A stretch of 64,000 nucleotides of DNA from Thalassotalea euphylliae (GTDB lineage Bacteria; Pseudomonadota; Gammaproteobacteria; Enterobacterales; Alteromonadaceae), in assembly GCF_003390395.1 (NCBI RefSeq), contig NZ_QUOV01000001.1, positions 4,216,001 through 4,280,000 of the forward strand, written 5' to 3'. The notes beneath the pieces were generated by a model, which was given only the letters and a program-made list of their open reading frames with translations, was not told the origin of the DNA and did no database searches. The first letter of the stretch is position 1. The number at the start of each line of letters is the position of its first letter. The translations under genes were made by a program, and so were the position numbers. This document shows positions 57,149-64,000 of this stretch, piece after piece.

Positions 57149-58060
57149 ATGCCCAACTCATCAGCTTCAGCTCAAACCAATAGCGGGATAATCAATGCGC
57201 TAGCGGCTTACTTTATGTGGGGCTTAGCACCAATGTATTTTAAGGCACTAACAGCCGTTGGAGCGACTGAGATATTGATCCACCGCGTCGTCTGGTCAAC
57301 GCTGTTATTGTTAGTCATCGTTGTAGCTATTCGCAAATGGCAGCCTTTTATCAATACTATCACCAACAAAAAAGTCGTCGCTAGCCTTGCAGTTACGGCA
57401 ACATTGCTGGGCAGTAATTGGTATATCTTCATTTGGGCAGTGAATAACGATCACCTTTTAGATGCCAGTTTAGGTTACTACATCAATCCTATTTTTAATG
57501 TCGCGTTAGGTATGATTTTCCTAGGTGAACGGCTGCGCAAGTGGCAGGGTGTTGCAGTGGCGCTAGCGATAGTTGGCGTATTGATCCAAGTCGCCGTACT
57601 CGGCACTATTCCAGTGATTTCACTGGTGTTAGCAGCAACGTTTGGCATTTATGGCTTAGTGCGTAAAAAGCTACACGTTGATTCATTTGTAGGCTTATTG
57701 ATTGAATCGCTATTACTACTGCCTGTTGCGCTCTTAGGTTGGCTATTTTTTGTCAGCAGCGACACTAGCAATATGGCTAACAATGCTTGGACGCTAAACA
57801 CTATGTTAGTATTAGCTGGTGTTGTCACCACAGCACCACTACTTTGCTTTACCGCAGCAGCTAAACGTTTAACGTTAGCAAGCCTAGGATTTTTCCAGTA
57901 TATCGGCCCTAGCATTATGTTTATGCTCGCGACATTTTATTATCAAGAAACGCTAGAACCAGCCAAGCTCGCAACCTTTGCCTGTATCTGGCTCGCACTG
58001 CTAGTTTACAGCGCAGACTCACTGCGCGCGCGAAAAGCTAGTAAAGCTGTATCAGGCTAA
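57149..58060 (+). CDS. rarD: EamA-family permease RarD
   Basis: The 303-aa protein has about ten membrane helices in two EamA halves (YFMWGLAPMYFKALTAVGATEILIHRVVWS is the RarD N-terminal signature; GYYINPIFNVALGMIFLGERLRKWQ follows). RarD proteins are drug/metabolite-superfamily transporters of undefined substrate. It lies 79 bp after yigI in the same direction, as in E. coli where rarD neighbours yigI. Confidence 0.92.
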   Translation: MPNSSASAQTNSGIINALAAYFMWGLAPMYFKALTAVGATEILIHRVVWSTLLLLVIVVAIRKWQPFINTITNKKVVASLAVTATLLGSNWYIFIWAVNNDHLLDASLGYYINPIFNVALGMIFLGERLRKWQGVAVALAIVGVLIQVAVLGTIPVISLVLAATFGIYGLVRKKLHVDSFVGLLIESLLLLPVALLGWLFFVSSDTSNMANNAWTLNTMLVLAGVVTTAPLLCFTAAAKRLTLASLGFFQYIGPSIMFMLATFYYQETLEPAKLATFACIWLALLVYSADSLRARKASKAVSG

Positions 58061-58166
58061 TTAGCAGAGCAATAGAAAGAGCAAAATAAAAACTAATAGA
58101 CAAGTAACATTGCAAATTCTCAGGCTGAGCTATACTAAATAAGGTATTTAGCAGGGAATTTGCACT

Positions 58167-58616
58167 ATGGAACAGTTACTTGTCTTTGAAAAAATCCGCT
58201 ATCAGATTGACCCACCAAACAATATATTCACAGTGAAAGTTGCACGTAATATCGACTACAAAGACATTGTCGTGCATTACGGTAATTTGATGGAAGATGA
58301 GGGTTATTATGCCGGCTTAAATGGTTTATATGACTTTAGCCAATTAAAACGCATTACTGGCGATCACCAAATTTTGATTGATACGGCAGAGGTGATGAAC
58401 GACCCACAAGTGGTTAGCAGCCCAGCTAAAACAGCCATTGTTGTGTTTGAAAAATGTGGATTTTTTTATGAAGTGCTAAAAATGTTTTGCCAAGCAGCAG
58501 CACCTTCACAAAATGACTTTCAAATATTTGATGTCAGCGAAAAAGCTGAAATAGAGCGCTTCCTCGCCTTACCAAAAAACTACTACCAGCTGGCAAGTAA
58601 TGCCTTGCCAGCTTAG
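58167..58616 (+). CDS. Hypothetical protein, 149 aa
   Basis: A soluble mixed alpha/beta protein: MEQLLVFEKIRYQIDPPNNI, a beta-rich N-terminus, the DFSQLKRITGDHQILIDTAEVM helix, then a hydrophobic strand TAIVVF. The secondary-structure order and length recall STAS/SpoIIAA-like modules, but no motif is decisive. There is no signal peptide or membrane helix. It stands alone between rarD and a convergent diguanylate cyclase gene with its own leader. No function can be assigned. Confidence 0.7.
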   Translation: MEQLLVFEKIRYQIDPPNNIFTVKVARNIDYKDIVVHYGNLMEDEGYYAGLNGLYDFSQLKRITGDHQILIDTAEVMNDPQVVSSPAKTAIVVFEKCGFFYEVLKMFCQAAAPSQNDFQIFDVSEKAEIERFLALPKNYYQLASNALPA

Positions 58617-58637
58617 CTACAGCACCTTACAAGGTTA

Positions 58638-59891
58638 CTAGTCTTCTTGGCCGCTAATCACGACTTGGTTACGGCCATTTTCTTTGGCATTGTATAAGGC
58701 TTGATCAGCTTCATTCATTTGGCTTGCCAATGAACCTGAGCCATTGAACACCGCACCTATACTGATAGTGAGTGATATTTGCTGATCTTCGTATGGCAAT
58801 TGGGCAACAGAAAGCTCACGGCGCAAATCATCTAGGCGCGTGAATAATTGGTCTTCATCAACCCCTTCCATCAACACCGCAAACTCTTCACCACCCAAGC
58901 GCGCCAACATCGCTCTTGGCAAGTGTTTACGCATATACAAGGCAACCATTTTCAGCACATTGTCACCGGCATCGTGACCATAGTTATCATTGATTTTTTT
59001 GAAGTAATCAATGTCTAACATCGCTAATCCGTAAGCGACACCTTGTTCCGCGTATTTAGGCAATTTGGTTTGCGCAACTTGAATAAAGGCGCGACGGTTA
59101 GGTAAGTCTGTTAAGTAGTCAGTATTCGCTGCACGTTGAATTTGCTTAATATTGTTTAAACTTTCAATGTTTTGCGTAATTCGGCAGTAAAACTCTTCAG
59201 GACAAAATGGTTTGCGTAAGAAGTCATCGGCGCCATTTTTAATAAATCGAGCAGAATGAATACCATTGCTGGCGCCTGAAATACCAATAACCGACATACG
59301 ATCACGTGAGTAACGTTTGCGCAATTCATTGGTAAGCTCAATACCATCCATATTCGGCATTTCTAAATCAGTGATCACCATCTTAATATCAGGGTGCTGC
59401 TCTATTACTTCGAGTGCTTTAACACCGTCGCTGGCGACATAAACAGTAAAGTTTCTGCGCATTAACAGTTCAACAATATGATTGCGAGTTGCGAGGCTAT
59501 CATCAACCACCAAAATGCCATTTTCATGATTCACTTGCTGGCCGTGCAATATACGTTTTAAATACAAAAACGCTTGGCTATTTTCTTTCGGAATATAATC
59601 AACAACGGCTTGCGCTAAGATTTTCTGACGGGTGATATCATCCATTTTTCCGGTCATCACAACCGCTTGCACACCATGAGATAACACGCATGGAATAGCC
59701 TCGCCATCAGGTGCATCCGGTAAGGCATAGTCAACAGTGGCAGCAAAAAACTTAGTATCACCTTGCAATAAAGCTTCAACTTCAGCCAAGGTGGTTGCAA
59801 CCACGACTTCGAATCCCAATGACTCAGCCAGCTGACTAATAACCCTAGCAATTGGCTTACTATCTTCTACAACTAATAAACGATCAGCCAT
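58638..59891 (-). CDS. Diguanylate cyclase with two receiver domains
   Basis: The 417-aa protein has REC1 (residues 1-115: LLVVEDSKPIARVI, Asp in ATVDYALPDA), REC2 (125-240: ILVVDDSLATRNHI, Asp in MVITDLEMPNMDG, KPF) and a GGDEF domain with active-site ARLGGEEFAVL near residue 330. GGEEF is the active variant, so c-di-GMP is made on phosphorylation. The first receiver has DYALP in place of the usual D-x-x-MP. No cognate kinase is adjacent. The 268-bp repeat lies upstream in its promoter region. Confidence 0.93.
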   Translation of the reverse strand: MADRLLVVEDSKPIARVISQLAESLGFEVVVATTLAEVEALLQGDTKFFAATVDYALPDAPDGEAIPCVLSHGVQAVVMTGKMDDITRQKILAQAVVDYIPKENSQAFLYLKRILHGQQVNHENGILVVDDSLATRNHIVELLMRRNFTVYVASDGVKALEVIEQHPDIKMVITDLEMPNMDGIELTNELRKRYSRDRMSVIGISGASNGIHSARFIKNGADDFLRKPFCPEEFYCRITQNIESLNNIKQIQRAANTDYLTDLPNRRAFIQVAQTKLPKYAEQGVAYGLAMLDIDYFKKINDNYGHDAGDNVLKMVALYMRKHLPRAMLARLGGEEFAVLMEGVDEDQLFTRLDDLRRELSVAQLPYEDQQISLTISIGAVFNGSGSLASQMNEADQALYNAKENGRNQVVISGQED

Positions 59892-59926
59892 TATCTCTCG
59901 TTACTCCTACTCATTATGAATCGAGT

Positions 59927-60194
59927 CAGGGCGTATTGATCTTTCAGGATTATTTTTGCAGAAGTCTGTTTGGGCTTTATACAAGGCGGCGCTTGTGCAG
60001 TGTAGTCACTCTCCATAAATAAGTGTCAACACAGTAGAAAGCTCAAACAGACAATGCCCTTCGGGTTCATCTAAACGCATCCTGCTCATTGTTGCTCGCT
60101 TTTTACATAGAATAACTATGCGACAAAGCGAGCGCCGCGATCAGAAAGCGTTTAGATTGAACAAAATTCAATCTCGAAAGGTCAACACGCCCTA
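59927..60194. repeat. 268-bp palindromic repeat (MITE-like), copy B, inverted relative to copy A
   Basis: Left end CAGGGCGTATTGATCTTTC and right end GAAAGGTCAACACGCCCTA (60176-60194). Its reverse complement matches copy A along the full 268 bp with scattered substitutions. The last three bases (CTA, 60192-60194) are the TAG stop of uvrD. It separates uvrD from the diguanylate cyclase gene. Confidence 0.92.
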
Positions 60195-62369
60195 GTTAAT
60201 TGATGTTAAGTTAGCGTACGAAACAACTAACCATTTGATACCCACTTGCTCAAAATTAACCTGAATACGGCTTTGAGCACCTGCTCCTTCATAATTAAGT
60301 ACCACACCTTCACCAAACTTTTGATGCATCACTCGTTGCCCAAGGCTAAACCCAGTATTATCAAAAGACTCCGTGGTTAAGGTCGCAGAAAACCTGCCAC
60401 TTGAAGCTGGTCGTGAAACCTGACTTTGCAAGCGTATCTCTTCTACACACTCTTGTGGTAACTCGCGTAAAAAACGACTCGGCTTATGGTATTTTTCTTG
60501 ACCATATAAGCGCCGACTTTCAGCATGACATAAGTATAGCTTGTGCATTGCCCTTGTCATGCCAACGTAACATAGGCGTCGCTCTTCTTCTAAACGACTA
60601 ATATCTTCTTGCGACTGTTGAGAAGGGAACATACCTTCCTCTAAACCAGCAATAAAGACCAGCGGAAACTCCAAACCTTTCGCCGAGTGCATCGTCATTA
60701 ATTGCACCGCTGGCTCATATTCATCTGCTTGCGACTCACCTGCTTCAAGCGAGGCATGAGTAAGAAAAGCCGTTAACTTGGTTTGTTCTTCTTCCAGTTC
60801 TGGTTCTTGCACAAAGGTTTGGCAAGCCGTGACTAATTCGTTTAAGTTTTCAATGCGTGCCTGCGCTCGTTCGCCTTTTTCTGCTTGGTACATAGCTTTA
60901 AGACCGCTATGACCGATAACAAAGTTCACTTGTTGATCTAAATCTAATGCAGCAGAGTCATCTTCAAGCTGATCAATCAGGTTAATAAAGTTGGTAATGG
61001 CGTTTGCTGCACGGCCTTTAATGCTTTGTTCGGCCAGCATGTTTTGACACGCTCGCCACAAAGTAACTTCCATCGACTTTGCGGCATCGCGAATCAGCGC
61101 TAGGCTTTGGTTGCCAATGCCACGTGTTGGCGTGTTGATAATGCGCTCGAACGCAGCGTCATCGTCACGATTATTAATTAGGCGCATATAAGCGAGCGCA
61201 TCTTTAATTTCTTGGCGCTCGAAGAAGCGTAAACCACCGTAAATGCGGTAGGGCAGCTGTGCTTGCAGTAAAGCTTCTTCCAGTAGGCGTGATTGCGCGT
61301 TACTGCGATATAAAATGGCGACATCATCAAGCGAGCCATTTTCTTCTCGCCAAGTATTGATGCGGCCAGCAATAAAGCGAGCTTCGTCGATTTCATTAAA
61401 GGCTGTGTAGATCGAGATTTTTTCGCCAGCCGTGTCTTGCGTCCACAGCTCTTTACCTAGGCGGTTATTGTTGTTGGCAATTAACTTATTGGATGCATTT
61501 AGAATGTTAGCGGTTGAGCGATAGTTTTGTTCTAAACGAATCGTTTCTGCTTTCGGGTAATCATCAAGGAAGCGCTGAATATTCTCGATTTTAGCGCCAC
61601 GCCAACCGTAAATTGACTGATCGTCGTCACCAACAATCATGACCTTGCTTTGATCTTTGCCAAGCATGGTCAGCCAGGCATATTGAATCGCGTTAGTGTC
61701 TTGGAATTCGTCAACCAAAATGTGCTGAAAGCGCTGCTGGTAATGATTAAGTAACGCTGGGTGTTCAAGCCATAGCTCATGTGCTCGCAGCAAGAGCTCA
61801 GCGAAATCAACTAAGCCAGCGCGGTCACATGCATCTTGGTAACTTTGGTAAATATTAATAAAGGTTTGCTCGGTCGGATCAAACTGAGCATCAAGGTGTT
61901 TCGGTCTTAATCCTTCATCTTTTTTGCCGTTGATATACCAAACTGCTTGCTTAGCCGGCCATTTTTTCTCATCTAGGTTGAGCGCTCGAATAGTGCGCTT
62001 GACTAAGCGCAATTGATCGTCAGAATCTAACACTTGGAAGCTCTGCGGCAAGTTAGCTTCTTGGAAGTGCATGCGCAATAAACGGTGTGCTAAACCATGG
62101 AAAGTACCTAGCCACATACCAAACACATTGCCGCCAGTGGTTTGCTCAACACGGGCGCGCATTTCTGAGGCGGCTTTGTTGGTAAAGGTTACCGCCAAAA
62201 TACTATGCGGCGACGCTTGCTCAATACGCATTAACCAAGCGATACGTTGTACTAATACACGTGTTTTACCACTGCCAGCACCTGCCAGCACAAGCATATT
62301 TTGTAGAGGTGCAGCGACGGCTTCGCGCTGCTTGTCATTTAAGCCGTCTAATAGATCAGAAACATCCAT
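60192..62369 (-). CDS. uvrD: DNA helicase II (UvrD)
   Basis: The 725-aa superfamily 1 helicase has the Q-motif LNDKQREAVAAP, Walker A LAGAGSGKTRVL (residues 28-39), motif II VDEFQDTN, motif III GDDDQSIYGWRGA, motif V MTMHSAKGLEF and motif VI EERRLCYVGMTRA, with a C-terminal Tudor-like KWLVVSYANL. It unwinds DNA in nucleotide excision and mismatch repair. The stop codon TAG is supplied by the first bases of the 268-bp repeat; the protein is otherwise full length. The neighbour yigB lies 16 bp upstream, as in E. coli. Confidence 0.97.
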   Translation of the reverse strand: MDVSDLLDGLNDKQREAVAAPLQNMLVLAGAGSGKTRVLVQRIAWLMRIEQASPHSILAVTFTNKAASEMRARVEQTTGGNVFGMWLGTFHGLAHRLLRMHFQEANLPQSFQVLDSDDQLRLVKRTIRALNLDEKKWPAKQAVWYINGKKDEGLRPKHLDAQFDPTEQTFINIYQSYQDACDRAGLVDFAELLLRAHELWLEHPALLNHYQQRFQHILVDEFQDTNAIQYAWLTMLGKDQSKVMIVGDDDQSIYGWRGAKIENIQRFLDDYPKAETIRLEQNYRSTANILNASNKLIANNNNRLGKELWTQDTAGEKISIYTAFNEIDEARFIAGRINTWREENGSLDDVAILYRSNAQSRLLEEALLQAQLPYRIYGGLRFFERQEIKDALAYMRLINNRDDDAAFERIINTPTRGIGNQSLALIRDAAKSMEVTLWRACQNMLAEQSIKGRAANAITNFINLIDQLEDDSAALDLDQQVNFVIGHSGLKAMYQAEKGERAQARIENLNELVTACQTFVQEPELEEEQTKLTAFLTHASLEAGESQADEYEPAVQLMTMHSAKGLEFPLVFIAGLEEGMFPSQQSQEDISRLEEERRLCYVGMTRAMHKLYLCHAESRRLYGQEKYHKPSRFLRELPQECVEEIRLQSQVSRPASSGRFSATLTTESFDNTGFSLGQRVMHQKFGEGVVLNYEGAGAQSRIQVNFEQVGIKWLVVSYANLTSIN

Positions 62370-62385
62370 TATTTTGAAACTCAGA

Positions 62386-63120
62386 TTAGGAACTCAAGTG
62401 GGGGGCTAAGCCTGCTAATTCAGTCACATCGCTTAGCTCAATATGGGGTAAAACTTTCAACGGTTTACCAACATCATAGCAAGACAACCAAGCGGCTTGG
62501 CAACCTGCACGCAGCGCACCAAGAATATCAGCACGACCACAATCGCCGACATGAAGTATATGCTCGCAAGCAATCGCTAAATCTTGTGCCGCTTGTTCAA
62601 ATAAGTCGCCAGCAGGCTTCATTTTTAGGCCATTGCCAGCGTGGTAAATATGATCAAACTGGTCTTTTAGCCCAATCGCTTGGGTATCTACATTACCGTT
62701 GCTGATGGCCACAACTGGCACATGCTCTCTAAGCTGCTGTAACAACTCAATGCTGCTGGCTGGCACAGAAAAATCGCTACGGGTTGCTAAAAAATGTGCC
62801 ATAGCTTGTTCAGCGAGTGATTTGGCGTTTGCCTTTTCCGCCCCCAAACTTGCAATACCAAGTTGGTAGGTGGCTAAACGCAATGCCGTAACATCGTGCC
62901 TTATTTCAGGGTTTTGCTCAATTGCGGCGGTGCGATGTGGCTGCCAAAAATGGCGATCAAAAGTAACTGTTTTGCCAGCTAATAGCGGCGACAATAGTTG
63001 TTGAAAATAGCCGGGCATCGCACGCTCGGTGGCAACCATCACAGGGCGATTGCTGTAGAGCGTGTCGTCTAAATCAAAGCTGATAGCCTTGATAGGCTTT
63101 AACGTACGGTAAAATTTCAA
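62386..63120 (-). CDS. yigB: HAD-family phosphatase YigB
   Basis: The 244-aa haloacid-dehalogenase protein has motif I ISFDLDDTLYSN, motif II VVAISNGN, the motif III Lys region GLKMKPAGDLFEQA and motif IV HVGDCGRADILGA. E. coli YigB dephosphorylates the riboflavin intermediate 5-amino-6-ribitylamino-uracil phosphate. It sits 16 bp before uvrD, likely co-transcribed. In most Gammaproteobacteria xerC lies directly upstream; here only 81 non-coding bp separate it from the DUF484 gene. Confidence 0.9.
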   Translation of the reverse strand: MKFYRTLKPIKAISFDLDDTLYSNRPVMVATERAMPGYFQQLLSPLLAGKTVTFDRHFWQPHRTAAIEQNPEIRHDVTALRLATYQLGIASLGAEKANAKSLAEQAMAHFLATRSDFSVPASSIELLQQLREHVPVVAISNGNVDTQAIGLKDQFDHIYHAGNGLKMKPAGDLFEQAAQDLAIACEHILHVGDCGRADILGALRAGCQAAWLSCYDVGKPLKVLPHIELSDVTELAGLAPHLSS

Positions 63121-63201
63121 GTGCTGACACCTTTGCCAATCATTTAATATTCTGTCAAACCTTACGCTAAGTTATATCGCAAGGCTTAGAAATGGCAGAT
63201 G

Positions 63202-63900
63202 TTATTGTTCAAGATGTTGAAATAACAGTTTAGCCACTAGCTTTTGGAATTGGCTAAGCAACAAGGTATCCATACGCGGATCAAAGTGATCGGCATCTTG
63301 CGAGCTAATCGCTAAAAACCCGATATCTTGACCAGCATGCTCGAGCTTAATGAGCACTACGGAGCCGGCAAACCCGTGACCAAATATTTGTTGTAGTTCG
63401 CTTTGCTGCAATCGGCCAAAATAATAATCTTCGTTTGCTAAGCGCGTTTCGATGACCGACTGGCAGTCGTTTACGATCACACTGTCGTGCGCTGGCGTTG
63501 CATGGTTAGCGATAAAGCTAGGCGTTAACCATAACTTTAATCCTGACAGAGAAAGCAGCTCTAAGGTTGCACGTGTAAGAATATCTAATAATTGCGTAAC
63601 ATTTTTGCTGTCAATTAACTGCAAATACAAATCGCTGTATAAGCGAAACAGTTGCTCATTATTGTTAGCAACGGACATTAACTGAGTAATTTCTTCCTCA
63701 AGCCCTTGAATTTTTTGTCTTAGCTGGGTTTGTTGACGCTCCACTAGTGAGACTGTGCCACGATGTGGGTCTTGCAAACGCAAAGACGTAATCAATGATG
63801 GGTTGCGGCTAAAAAACTCAGGGTTATCTTCAAGGTAACGCACAACGAGATCGTCTGTTAACGGTAAATCGTCGGCGTGTAACGGGTTTTGTTCATTCAT
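63202..63900 (-). CDS. DUF484 family protein
   Basis: The 232-aa protein starts [38 protein letters not shown], the DUF484 hallmark. A coiled coil (about residues 55-80) and a GAF-like domain (about 90-230) follow. Its function is unknown; genomic linkage to dapF and xerC is typical. Its ATG overlaps the dapF stop by 4 bp (ATGA), so it is translated together with dapF. Confidence 0.92.
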   Translation of the reverse strand: MNEQNPLHADDLPLTDDLVVRYLEDNPEFFSRNPSLITSLRLQDPHRGTVSLVERQQTQLRQKIQGLEEEITQLMSVANNNEQLFRLYSDLYLQLIDSKNVTQLLDILTRATLELLSLSGLKLWLTPSFIANHATPAHDSVIVNDCQSVIETRLANEDYYFGRLQQSELQQIFGHGFAGSVVLIKLEHAGQDIGFLAISSQDADHFDPRMDTLLLSQFQKLVAKLLFQHLEQ

Positions 63901-64000
63901 ATATGTATTTGACCATCAAAAACATGAGCAGCCGGGCCAGACATTTTCACCGGGTGGCCTGGACCCTTCCAAAATATCCGTAGTTTACCGCCAGGCAATT
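63897..64000 (-). CDS. dapF: Diaminopimelate epimerase, C-terminal end (gene runs off the window end)
   Basis: The last 33 or so residues are visible: [20 protein letters not shown] followed by [13 protein letters not shown] and TGA. This is the invariant DapF C-terminus. DapF interconverts LL- and meso-diaminopimelate for lysine and peptidoglycan synthesis. The catalytic cysteines lie outside the window. Confidence 0.93.
   Translation of the reverse strand, partial: LPGGKLRIFWKGPGHPVKMSGPAAHVFDGQIHI

Noticed and set aside
63897..63903. Apparent in-frame fusion of dapF to the DUF484 gene
   Set aside because: On a careful recount the dapF frame reads QIHI then TGA, with an ATGA overlap to the DUF484 start in another frame. 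They are two separate, coupled genes.

Overview
The window is a chromosomal segment from a marine gammaproteobacterium of the order Alteromonadales, most like Colwelliaceae (Thalassotalea/Colwellia type). This is inferred from protein flavour, the AT-leaning base composition, conserved enterobacterial-type neighbourhoods (rarD-yigI-recQ; dapF-DUF484-yigB-uvrD; ubiE-ubiJ-ubiB; prlC-rsmJ; a structured RNA downstream of polA) and a large load of c-di-GMP and PAS/REC signalling proteins. It is ordinary core genome with accessory inserts. No rRNA, tRNA, CRISPR array, prophage or intact insertion sequence was seen.

Layout. 1-2.9 kb: oxidative-stress block (exported KatG, divergent OxyR, a 47-aa peptide, a DUF2061 membrane protein, Dps). 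3-5.6 kb: a Tat-exported molybdenum hydroxylase pair (IorA/IorB type). 5.9-9.3 kb: a two-gene accessory cassette made of a P-loop NTPase fused to a C-terminal CHAT caspase-like protease, and a 93-aa partner resembling trypsin-co-occurring small proteins. This is the best candidate for an undescribed immunity or regulated-proteolysis system. 9.4-10.7 kb: TetR regulator and an AhpD-like protein. 11-14.7 kb: a candidate Spot 42-like sRNA, polA, and an upstream region with two perfect DnaA boxes. 15-19.4 kb: oligopeptidase B, PagL-like protein, glutathione reductase. 19.5-24.2 kb: a 1557-aa propeller-PAS-GGDEF-EAL sensor. 24.4-28 kb: prlC, a DNA glycosylase, rsmJ. 28.3-33 kb: chemoreceptor-like protein, a 51-aa Cys protein, peroxiredoxin, ferritin, YhiN-type flavoprotein. 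33-37.4 kb: a divergent pair, propeller/serine hydrolase versus CadC-like winged-helix/propeller regulator. 37.5-43.2 kb: msbA, a thioesterase, ubiE-ubiJ-ubiB. 43.4-45.8 kb: a four-gene DUF1538-DUF1538-PII-CBS operon. 45.9-47.3 kb: sigZ-arsH. 47.4-53.6 kb: five signalling genes on the minus strand forming a likely phosphorelay with a c-di-GMP output. 54-58.6 kb: HTH/2TM regulator, recQ, yigI, rarD and an unknown gene. 58.6-64 kb: REC-REC-GGDEF, uvrD, yigB, DUF484 and the end of dapF.

Two families of short palindromic mobile repeats occur twice each: a 162-bp element (after polA and before the HTH/2TM gene) and a 268-bp element (after ptrB and after uvrD). Both copies of the 268-bp element donate the stop codon of the adjacent gene. 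A 17-21 bp palindrome upstream of the tetR gene looks like the two joined ends of the 162-bp family.

How the parts relate: KatG, Dps, ferritin, peroxiredoxin and glutathione reductase form a peroxide/iron-handling theme around OxyR. Three proteins with GGDEF and/or EAL domains plus two histidine kinases point to elaborate surface/biofilm signalling. Start codons were moved from the longest open frame where a ribosome-binding site, a gene overlap or family alignment argued for it, and this is stated per gene.
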